This document shows positions 18,261 to 28,300 of a DNA stretch of 64,000 nt, piece by piece; the stretch's first letter is position 1; every line of letters begins with the position of its first letter. The DNA comes from Notamacropus eugenii (taxonomy: Eukaryota; Chordata; Mammalia; Diprotodontia; Macropodidae): assembly GCF_028372415.1 (NCBI RefSeq), contig NC_092875.1, positions 53,322,271 through 53,386,270 of the forward strand, read 5' to 3'. The notes beneath the pieces are model-generated. The model was given only the letters and a program-made list of their open reading frames with translations. It was not told the DNA's origin and did no database searches. The position numbers and the translations under genes are program-made.

Positions 18261-18386
18261 CCATTTTGGACAACCTCTGGCATTCAGCTCTCTGCGCTAT
18301 GTTGTAGGAAAGACATTAGCAAGCCATAGTGTGTCTTCACACTATGTGAAAGTGTCTTCAGGATGAAAAAGGGAAGGGAAGGGAAG

Positions 18387-18620
18387 AAACATTTATGTAG
18401 CACCGACTGTGCTAAGGACTTTACAAGTACTATCTCATTTGATCCTCACAACAGTCCTGGGAGATGGGTGCTATTATTATCCTTATTTTACACTTGAAGA
18501 AACTGAGGCATATAGGTTAAGTGGCTTGCCAAGAGTGACATAGCTAGTGAGTACCTGAGGCCAGATTTGAAGTCAAATCTTCTTGAGTTCAGGCCAGGCA
18601 CCCCAACCACTGCACCACCA
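18387..18620 (+). repeat. MIR/THER1-type CORE-SINE, near full length
   Basis: Clear order of MIR phrases: ACTGTGCTAAGGACTTTACA, ATCTCATTTGATCCTCACAA, GGGTGCTATTATTATCC, GAAACTGAGGCATA and GGCCAGATTTGAAGTCA, ending at CACTGCACCACC. One of the best preserved SINEs in the window. Confidence 0.85.
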
Positions 18621-18824
18621 GCTGTGGGACTCAAAATGACACCCTACAGGTTGCATTTGGGGTTATTGGGTATAGTCAGCTAAGATAAGAGTATGTGACT
18701 ATAATGAATTAAATTAAACAATCACCAGTAACTTCTCATTCATTATGTAAATATGAGAGGCTTAATTTTAGAAACAAGGTAACACTTAACACTATTTCAT
18801 GTAGTGACTAAACCAAGGCACAAC

Positions 18825-19600
18825 TGCTGGGCTTGGCTGAGTTGAAGAAGGCTCTTATGGAAATCTGGAAATCTTATCATTTAAGGATTAGTTAAAGGAA
18901 TTGGGAACATTTAGCTTGAAAGAGGGAAGGTATATGGGGTAAAGGGAAGGGGGAGGCAAGAATGATATTTTATATCATATCTGAATATATCATATTTTTA
19001 TCATATCTGAAAGTCTTACCTATGGAAGAGGGATCAGATTTGTTAAGTGTAATTTCCTCATCTGTGTAATTGGATGATCTGTGTAGTTCCTTTTCCAGCT
19101 CTAAGTGAACTAGGACAGTTGAGTTGGAGTGGCAGTAGTGCACATTTCTGCTCAATAGTAAGATCTTTCAAATGGTCCAAGTGATTTAGCAATGGATTAC
19201 ATGATCTTGGTGTGGACACTTAAGTTTTCCATCATTGGAAGTCATAAACTGGATGACCACTTGTCAGGGATTCTTGATATGTGAGGAAGGGACCAGAGGA
19301 CCTTGCAGTCTTATTCTCATTTCTTTGGTTTCATTGCCAAGCCCAAGGTTTTAACCCTATGTTACTCAGGATGGACATAACCTTATCATGAATCAAAGGC
19401 TCTGTTTTGTTCCAAAATATATCGAAAGATAAGGGAGTGATCCTGAACAATTGGACCTATTTGGTCTGGAAAAGATGTAATGGATCATGTGGTCATTACC
19501 TTTATGTACCCTGAAGGATTTTTTGTGGAAGAGGGATCAGGCCTAGTCTATGACTTTCTGAGAAAATCACAGAATTGAGCTCTAACCAGAGTGGCACTTG
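18825..19600 (+). repeat. CR1/L3 LINE fragments
   Basis: Broken series of L3/CR1 3' phrases: AAGGAATTGGGAACATTTAG near 18,895, GGAAGAGGGATCAG near 19,025, CTGGATGACCACTTGTCAGG near 19,250 and GGAAGAGGGATCAGGCCTA near 19,530. The repeated motif suggests at least two copies or rearrangement. AT-rich direct repeats interrupt it at about 18,965-19,010. Confidence 0.5.
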
Positions 19601-21479
19601 GACTGACTTTACATTTGGTAGTTTGATACTTGAAAAAAGTGAGCTTATGAGAACCAGATGTTGCCTCTTATAATGAATAAAGGAAGACACTTGGATTGCT
19701 GTTGTTTTCAACCTAGGCTAGGAAGGAAAACATGACTTAGTCCCAATGAAGTTAATAACTGTGACTCACGTGATTGGAAACATTGGAAACTCAAGGAATC
19801 AAATAAAAGATATCTGATTAGAAGCATTGAAACGGTTGGTATTATTTAATGACATGACTCTTGTTTGCATGGCTCTTGCTGATTCCTCTTGGGAATCATC
19901 TGTTTACCTCTCTCCCCATTGGAACTGGGAGGTTTGAAGCTGGCCCAAGGAACAGGGGTTATGCCATGTAATCATCACAAAATCCATTCTTCTGTCTCCC
20001 CCTCCTTCCTAGAATCATGAAACACCAGGGCCAGGTCCTGTGGAGGACTTAGAGGATGAGAAAAGAGGGATGTGACCTAATGGGAAAGGCAGGCACACTG
20101 CTGCAGTGAAAGATGGGCCACAGAGGAGACCATTCTTCCCGTAACATTCTCTCTCAGGAGGTGAGATGCCATAAATCAGAATTCTTTTTTCACCCCTCTC
20201 CCCATGCACAACCCATGCACAAACTTGAAAAAGGGTCTTTGGAAGCTGTGGAGATTCCATGACTGCTGAGTGGGAAGATTCAGGAAAGTAATTACTTTGC
20301 ACCATGAAGGCCAGTAGAATCTATACAGCAGAGAAAATCTGAGCCTTGGATATTCTCAACATCTTTAGTACAAAGTCTGTTCGTGCCTCAGGCTTTTATG
20401 GAACAAATATAAGGGCAACTGTTCCCTTCTCAGGGCTGTGCCTACCTCCATACTGCTGTTACTGAGTGATTCAGAGAATTAAGTCAGCAAAATCAAGACA
20501 CATTTTACTCCATTCCTTGTACTTCAAGTTCGAGAAAATGGAGGAGATAGCTTTTTTCTAGCCCCTCCTTCCTGTATTTCTTTGATACAGGTACCAACTC
20601 TAATAATACTGCCACTTTGTGAGGTCTGTCCTATATAAGTCTTTGCAAAGGAAAGGAGTGGAGTTAACAGCTAGCTGTTAAATTTCCTGGTAAGAGACCT
20701 TATTTTCTTGACTCTTCATCTCATACCTGGCTCTCATGCACAAAACAAAGTGTCACTATCAGAATCCAGAGATGCAAGCCTGAAAGGAGGGGGTGGGGCA
20801 CAGGGCCGGCAGCTTAGAGGCTTGTTTGCATTTGTTTGCATTTGCATTCATTGTTCTTTCCTTTTAGCTTACTCCATCCTTAGCTTTCAATTAAGCTATG
20901 TCTCCAAAATGACTCACCAACTTCTCTACCCAATTCCATTCAGTGGCCTTTTTTCAGCTGCTGTTCACCGGGGCTTTAGCTCTTGTTTTTCCAAGTGCCT
21001 CCTTTTTCCTTACTTGTTTAGCTTGAGCTGGCAGGTACTTAATGCTGTACCCACCATGACCCTCAGGGATGCATTGAACTCTTTATAAACAAAGTATATT
21101 TCAAAGTATATATTGAAATATTTTTTTGCTAAAGGGAAAAAATCCTCCAGAAGGTTCACTCCAGAAAATACACAATTCTGAATTGTCCACAATAATCCAA
21201 AATCTAGACTCTTGTTTTAGCTAGCATAACCTCTGTTACGCTTTCTTCAGAACCTGGGCCTACATTCTACGATCAGGCGCATGGTGCTCATTGCCTCTCC
21301 TGCCTGTCATCCACTTTCCTGAGCGTATCGCAGCCCTCTGGGAGGTAGTCAGCATCTCACCTCTGCTTCCAGCGGGCAAGTCCGCTCAGGTAGACTGTAT
21401 GCTGACCTGTCCACCACACTGATTGACTGTCCCTTCCTGCCACGAGCAGTGGATCTAGCTTTTAGGCGATCTGTTCCAA
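19601..21479. other. Intergenic upstream of TIMM44, unassigned
   Basis: No gene recognised. It contains a TTTGCATTTG direct repeat with a perfect octamer ATTTGCAT at 20,840-20,847. GC rises sharply from about 21,480. Short open frames here are unsupported. Confidence 0.45.
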
Positions 21480-22153
21480 TTTGAAGCAGGCTCATTTGAA
21501 CAGAACACGACTAACAGATGGGAGGGTGTGGTCCGGCCCGAAGCTCGGAGACGTGACTTCGCTAACTGCTGCTTCCATCGAAAGCTAGCTCCTGGAACCC
21601 GTCCTTGGCGCGATGCAGGACCCAGCGCTCCGCCAAGAAGCAGACTGAAGCCCAAATGGCCCAGGAGAGCAGGGGGGACGCGGTCGGCGAGAAGGCTGCT
21701 GGGCCCGCCGGCCCGAGCGCGGAGCTCCCGGCAGGAGCTGCTGTCGCGCCTCCTCTCTGCGTCCCAAGTGACCGCCCGCGGGACACGGCGAGCCGGGGCC
21801 GCCCCGGCCTCCGAGGAGCCCCAGGACCCCGGAGGCTCACGGGAGGACGGCGGCGGCCCTGGAGCCCCAGCCTCGGAAGCACCGCCCGCAGTCCGCCTTT
21901 GTCCTTGGCGGCTGCCGCTCGTCTCTGAGTGTCTGTCCGTCCCCTCGAGTCTGTCACGCTGACTGCACAATGCCAGTGAGGACTGTTACATATTTCGTCC
22001 GTCCCTCTACTCGTCCACTTCTAGTCTTCCCCGGGCCGTTCTCCTCTAGCTCGTGTCGCATCCGTGAGCCTGCCTTTCCTTTCGACGCTGCCTCTGTCAA
22101 TCCGTTCATGTCCGTCGATCCGTTCCGCCAGCAGGGGTCGCAGACTCCCAGGC

Positions 22154-22171
22154 CGCGCACGCGCACGCGCG
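22154..22171. promoter_or_regulatory. TIMM44: Two overlapping NRF-1 consensus sites
   Basis: CGCGCACGCGCACGCGCG contains two perfect matches to YGCGCAYGCGCR, offset by 6 bp (22,154-22,165 and 22,160-22,171), about 135-150 bp upstream of the TIMM44 ATG. NRF-1 drives many nuclear genes for mitochondrial proteins, which fits this gene. An alternating CG repeat produces such a match more easily than random sequence. Confidence 0.65.
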
Positions 22172-22256
22172 CAGTGGCCTGCCTTCGGTGGCGAGGCTTC
22201 CGTGGCCCGGCACCTCAGGCCCCGCCCTGGGCCCACCTCCTCGAGGCGAAGGGTGG

Positions 22257-22288
22257 TGACGTGTTCCATCCGCGCCGCGGGAAGGTCA
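22257..22288 (+). promoter_or_regulatory. TIMM44: TGACGTG and AAGGTCA elements
   Basis: TGACGTG (CRE/ATF-type half palindrome) at 22,257-22,263 and AAGGTCA (ERR-type half-site, lacking the preferred 5' T) at 22,282-22,288, both within 50 bp of the start codon. Given the likely very short 5' UTR, they sit at or near the transcription start. Confidence 0.35.
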
Positions 22289-22300
22289 CACGGTCTTCTC

Positions 22301-22312
22301 CAACATGGCGGT
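22301..22312 (+). promoter_or_regulatory. TIMM44: TISU/YY1-type element at the TIMM44 start codon
   Basis: CAACATGGCGGT matches the TISU consensus SAASATGGCGGC at 11 of 12 positions, with its ATG being the TIMM44 initiator at 22,305. TISU supports YY1-linked transcription and scanning-free initiation on very short 5' UTRs and is enriched in mitochondrial genes. This also supports the choice of start codon. Confidence 0.65.
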
Positions 22313-22346
22313 GGCGTTAATGGGTGGATCGTGCCGCTGCTATCGG
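22305..22346 (+). CDS. TIMM44: TIMM44 exon 1 (coding part)
   Basis: Encodes residues 1-14, MAVALMGGSCRCYR, the start of the mitochondrial presequence. Phase 0 end with GTGAGG donor. The initiator sits in a TISU-like context. The later Met6 is a poorer start because it loses the conserved N-terminus. Confidence 0.92.
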
Positions 22347-25300
22347 GTGAGGTGTTAGGCAGGCGGAGTGGGGAGGGGAGGCGAAGGAAGGGGCGCGGCG
22401 CGCTCTCGGCCCGGGCTCGGGCCTGTGGCTGCTGGGGCTCCCAAGGGGAGGGGCCGAGCGGCGTGCCTCGGCGGGGCTTGGGGAGGGCGAGCCGGCGAAC
22501 GCTCGGGGCGAGGCCGTGGTTGTGGCGGGCCCGGCCTGGACCCGTCCGACCCCGACCTTCCTCGTCACCTTGGGGCCCGCGAGGCTTTCGGCCCTCCTAA
22601 GGCTAGCGATTTTCGGGGCCTGGGTGGGGGGCTGCTGCTCCGGAGCGCGGCCCCTCCAGATAAGGTTTGGAAGGGCCACGGAGGACTAGGGGCCGAGACC
22701 CCCAAGCAGGACAGCGGGGGCCCCGAGCAACTCCAGCCGCCTGCTTCTGCAGATGAGGAAACTGAGGGCCCCAGAAGAAGGAGACTAGCCCAAGGTCACA
22801 CTGTAGTATACGTCAGAGCAGGATGCAGAGCCAGGCCTTTGCAGGGGAACCGGCTTGCTAGGAGTCATCGGGCAGGATTAGAACCCAAGCCCAGTACTTT
22901 CCCGCCAGGGCCAACGAGGAGAAGATGACAGGGAGGGAGGGGGATGTCAGTAGAGTCATGACCAGGAGACAGTGGGATAAAAGTTTGGGGGGGTTCAGTG
23001 GAGACGCAGAATATGTCAGTGCTGTGACATGGCCGCTTAGAAGCTATTTCAGAGTCCTGTGAGAGGGTGGTAGGGCCAAGAATGAAAGAGGGTGGGCACT
23101 GGTTAGCCCCTGCTGGGGTCATTTCTCATCACACAGTTTAAGAATAGTGACCAGCGCAAGAGTTGTGAGAGGGTGGTGGAGGACCTTGAGTCTGATCTGA
23201 AGACCAGATATGTAATGCCTATCCTCTAGTGTTCGCAGGGCTCCGGACGCTGAAGGCAGGTTAGGTCAGACTTGTCGTGATTGGACTGGGAGCAGTTGGA
23301 GTAGAAGTTACTGGGAGGCATACTTAGCCTAGAATAGACAAAACTTCCTCAGAGTGATGCCCGAAGTGTAATAGGCTGCCTGAGGAGACACTGGGTTTCC
23401 CCTTCCTAGAGGTTTGCAAACAAAGACTTAAGATTACTTGTTGGTTCTGTGGTAGAGGGAATTCCTGTTGAGGTGCATATTATATTAGAGGTCCTTTGAG
23501 GGTCAGTGAATTCAAAGTCAGCTTTCCTTCCCTGGTTCTTCTGGCAGGGCTCCTTGAGGATTTCTGCTTGTTCTTATCTGATCACATCTGAAGTGTTGAA
23601 TTCAGTTCTGGGCTTAGCTTGAGAAAAAACATTGATAAGATGGAAAGTGACCATGAGGATCGAAGGAACCCGAATATGTTTCATCTACAGAAGAGTAGGA
23701 TCTGGGTGGGGGGAGAAACATTGGAACATTGTCATGTAGAAAAGGAATTGAATCCTTCTTTGGTCTCCCAGGGCCGAACCAGCAGCAAAGTGTGGAAACT
23801 GAAAAGAGTTAAATTAGGACACTAATACTTGGACGGTAATGCATTCCTTCCTATAAAAGGTCTTCATGCGCAGTTAGAATGACCATTTGCCAAGAGTGTT
23901 AAATTGAATGTTATGGATTGGACTGGGTGATTACAGTGGTTTCTTCTAGTTCTAAACTTACCTAATTTTTTTATTCTGTTCTCTATGAGGGGATAAAATA
24001 TCACTGGGGGAGAAAGCTGTACATCTGTCTCAGAATTTATGTAAAATGAAGGAACTGTATTATTATTGCCCTACAGTGCATCTTGGAATAGGAGCAAACT
24101 CTGTACACCTTTCACTTCTTTTCCTTGCTTAGCCCTTCAGCTGCAACATAATATTAAGCATGAACCCAGCTATGACATGACTCATTTAGACTTTCCTTTA
24201 GCTGGTCATGCAACATAAAAGTATCACAGAATTGTATCACTGAGCTTCCAGGGACTTAAAAAGTCAATGGCAACTGAATCTAGTGGTATTAGTGGCCTGA
24301 TCTAAAAGCATTAGATGAAATACAGAAGACTAGGGTTCTGATCCTGACTCTGCAACCAGTGAAAGGGAGGGATGGGAGGAAACTGGTGTTCAAAGAATGG
24401 AGTGGACTTGCCCAAATCACACACCAGGTAGATCTGAGATTTACCTCCAGGACTCATCCCACTGCCTCCTTCTACTCCAAAAACCAAAAACTTATATAGC
24501 CTCAGATTCTGACAAAATTAGAGATACAGACCTAGACAACGCAGTGAATTCTGTCTTTCATATTTGTTTCTACAAACACATAAAGTCATTGTGAACTTGA
24601 AAAGAGTAAGAAAATGAATCTGAATGGAATAACCGAAGGCAGTGATTAGAAAGGTAGACTTAGTACGAATGGCAGGACCATAATAGAAGTAAGTCAGTGG
24701 AGCCAGGAAAGAACCTGAGGGGGAAAAGAGGGAGGGCAGGGGAAGGAAAAGGTTTCTGGCTAAAGATCTTCAGCAGTTTTTTGTCTACTTTAGGCCTCTG
24801 GATCATAAAATTTGGAGTGAAAAGGGATTGGGGTGTGCTTTGGGGATTATGTCCTCCAGCTCCTCATTTTATAGATGAAGAAAATGAGGCCTAGATAAGT
24901 AGTGATTTTGTTTTTCAAGGTCACACAGTCTAAACACCAGAATGAGAGATTCTAATCCAAAGTGCTTGACACTAAACTGGGTTACCTACTCAGCTGTCAT
25001 AAGTCCAAATTAAAGTGGTAAGAAAGTGGATGGAATTCTGAGCTTGGAAGTTAGGAGATCTGGGATTTCTCTTTTCTTTGTTCTGGCAGTCATTTCTTAG
25101 GTTAGGCAAATTTTATCAATGTGGGTAAAAATAACTGAGTGTGAATTGGTGGTAGTTTTTAATAGGTTTTATAAATTTAATAGGTTTTCTCTCAGATAGG
25201 CTACCAGTTAAAATTAGCAGTAAATAATGGGAAAGGGGGCTGGCAAAAAAAGGGAAAGAGACAAAGTGGGGGGATGACAAAATCAGAGAACAGTTGGTAT

Positions 25301-28300
25301 GAAGGTTTAAATAAATCACAAAAGAAGTGATCCCTTTTTACCCAAGCTGAAGAAATTCTGCTATAGCTCCTACTCTTTCTGTGACCTAGGAGCCAGAGTG
25401 TAATTTATGCAGATCCAGTCATGATATCTCATTTTATCCTTGTTTCTTTTCATTAAGTATAGGGCAGATTGATAAGAAGATTCTTATTCTTTCCCCTCCC
25501 CCTCAGTCCTTCATTCCACAGAGGTAAAATAATAATTCCTGTTCTTTTTTTTTTTTTTTTTTTTTTTGCTCTTTCCCTCCTGATTTTAGAGATGCTTTGG
25601 CAGTTCGATCCAGCTTCTCTCTGGCTGGTACCCTGGGCCAGTGTCCTATGGCCCTGTCTATCGAATGTGCAGATCACGTTTAGAGCTGCCGCTGGTAAGT
25701 AAGGAGATTTCCTCTGCTCTCCAGGGGCGTTGGAGGGCAAAGAAGGAACACTGCTGGGAAAGATCAGAAAGTGATCTCTTTTGGCAATATATGGAGTGGT
25801 GGGGTTGCTGAGGAAAAATGGTCAGCGCAGCAGTTAAAGCTCTGAAAGGATACTTCTAAAATTCCTGGGCAGAGCATTTACTCTTGAAGGTAACATACTA
25901 GTCAAGTTTGTGGTAGACTCTACATACATGAGTCTAAAATTGTGTGACCTTGTATGTAATCATTCCATCTTCAAAAATTCATTCAGCAAATACTAACTTA
26001 GTGCCTTTCATGTGCAGGGTGCTGCCCTCAGTGCTGGCGGGGACATATAGAGATAAGTAAGGCCTGGTCCCTGCCCTCACAGAGCTTATGGTTCAGTAGG
26101 TAGGACAACATACATACCAGTTACATGCTGGTGTTATAGGAATGGATATGAGAGAGATACCAACCAAGTACAAGTGGAGAAAATCCTTTCTGGCTTGAGG
26201 TTCTTGAAGGATGGATAGAGATTGTGTAGGTGTTCAGCCAGAGGAGTAGCGTGAGAGAGGCAGGAGGTGGGAATGTGCAGGCTGATTTGGGGGAAGAGTC
26301 TGATTTGTAGGGGAAAAAATTGGGAACAATAGATCAGTATAAAACCCTGCAGGGCTAAGGAACTTAGACTTTGTGGCACTGTCAGAATACATGGAAAGTT
26401 TTTTAGCAGAGAAGTAGCCCATCATGCACAGTGGATGGGGGACTCAGTCTATGAAGAGCTCAAGTTTGAACATTAGTCCAAACACTGCTTGTGGGAAATG
26501 ATTGTGTGAAAAATGTAGGATCGTTGGAGTTACAGCTGGAAGGGAATGTTGGGATAATCTTATCAAACTCCCTCATTTTGCAGGTGGGAAAATATGAGGC
26601 CCACAATGAGGAATTCAACAAATATTAAGCACTTGCTGTGTCTAAAGAGAGACTTATGGTGTGTTATGAATAGCCATCTTACCTTGGACTTAGGAAAATA
26701 CAGATTCGTCTCCTTCCTTTGGCCCAGACTCTGGGTCATTCTGAACAAATTATTTTCAGTACCCCAGGCAACTCTAAGGCTTTGAGAAGGTGCCCACTTC
26801 TATTACAATAAAGATTTCTTACTAGGGTAGCTTCTGAACTGATGACATCACAGGTCAAAAAAAAAAGATATGTAAGATACTATGCTAGGATACAAAAAAT
26901 TGAAAACAAGTCCTTCCCTTGCAAAGCTTTTGCATCCCACTGGCTATATAGCATACAAACATGAAACATTCATAACATGGTAATTTGGGATGAGGAAAAA
27001 GCCCAAAGAACTGGGGAGATAAGGAAAGATTTCACAGGGAAAGCAAAGAAGTTGAGTCCTAAAGAGAAGGTGAATGATTCAGAAAGATGGAAATGGGGAG
27101 GAGGATGACTTGTAAAAGTGCAGGGATATTGGAGATGTGATGTTGAATTAGGAGAACAGTTGATAGGTCAAAAGATTTTCCCTGTGGTTAAAAAAGGTAG
27201 TGAGTAGGAGATTGGGGACTCTAAATCCAGAGGTCTTTCCACTATCTTACCATGGATACCAGCTGTTCAATAAGAGGGCTGATTGTTCATATTTTTTGGT
27301 TATACTATTGCCAACCAACAGAACCTTAGTGTGGGTATGAGCCTTTCTGGAGGCTGCTGTTCTAGGATGTACGTATTAACTTTTTGGGCAAAGATGCTTT
27401 GTACTATAGCAGCATTTTCCTGTGTAATAATTAGTGCTTAATTTTGGCAAGGTCTGTATTTGAGACTTTAAGATATCTAATTTTGAGTGGATCATCAACA
27501 GTAATTTGTTTGGATGATTCCAAATCTTTGTCTCCAGTCTTGCAGGCTCAGTGATTGTACGTGTAGATACATTTGGAACTGGGTGAATAGATTGGCCCAA
27601 GGAGTGCTAGTTAATGGTTCCATGTCAGCTTGGAGGGAGATTTCCAGTGGAGTGCCCCCAAAGATCTGTGCTTGGCTCTGCATTCTCACCGTTTTTATTT
27701 ACTTAGATAATCAAATAGATGGTGTATTTATCTAATTTGCAAACAATACAAAGCAGGAAAGAATAGCTTACATTGGATGACGATCTTCTCTAGTCTGGCA
27801 GAGTAGAACATTGGGCTGACTCTAATAGTGATAAATGCCAAGTCCTCTTAGATTTGGAGTCAAAACATTATCTTCCCTAGAAGGTACTGGAGGTGTGACT
27901 AGAGAGCAGTCTGAGCAGCTCTGAAAATTGCATTGAATTGACCTTGTGCTTGATATAAGTAATTTGCAGCAGTCAAGAAAGTTAATAGAATCTCAGTCTT
28001 CATTAAGAGAGGCCTAGTTTCTGGAACTTGGGAGGGGATAGCCCCATCACCTCTGTCATGTCCCTATCACATATAGGAGTATTGTGTTCTCTTCTGGGCA
28101 TAAGTTTTTAGTTAAAAAAGAAAGTGATTAGATAGTTGAAAAGTGTCCAGAGGAGTGCAAAGTGGTTATAGGGAATAAAGAGCAGCCGAAAAAATAAAGA
28201 GATGTTTATCCTGGAGAGTAGAATGCATAGGTGGGACATAATGGTCTACGTATCTTCACATATTTGAAGGCTGTCATGTAGATGAAAGTAATATTAAACT

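Larger units (their letters stand above)
21480..22640. promoter_or_regulatory. TIMM44: TIMM44 CpG island promoter
   Basis: GC-rich, CpG-dense block of about 1.15 kb covering the TIMM44 start codon, exon 1 and the start of intron 1. No TATA box was seen. It holds overlapping NRF-1 consensus sites, a TGACGTG element, an ERR-like half-site and a TISU-like start. The island creates many open frames on both strands (21,455-22,928) that I read as compositional shadows. Confidence 0.85.
22347..25589. other. TIMM44: TIMM44 intron 1
   Basis: Its first 300 bp belong to the CpG island. MIR and CR1/L3 fragments follow. It ends with a T23 homopolymer in the polypyrimidine tract and the acceptor TTTTAG. 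Confidence 0.85.

Noticed and set aside
20821-20850. Octamer ATTTGCAT within a TTTGCATTTG direct repeat
   Set aside because: A short repeat easily creates the motif. It is 1.4 kb from the TIMM44 start, with no other supporting element.
21455-22928. Several long open frames on both strands (60-186 codons) around the TIMM44 promoter
   Set aside because: They lie in a CpG island where stop codons are rare, are composed mainly of Arg, Gly, Pro and Ala, overlap one another in all frames and match no family.
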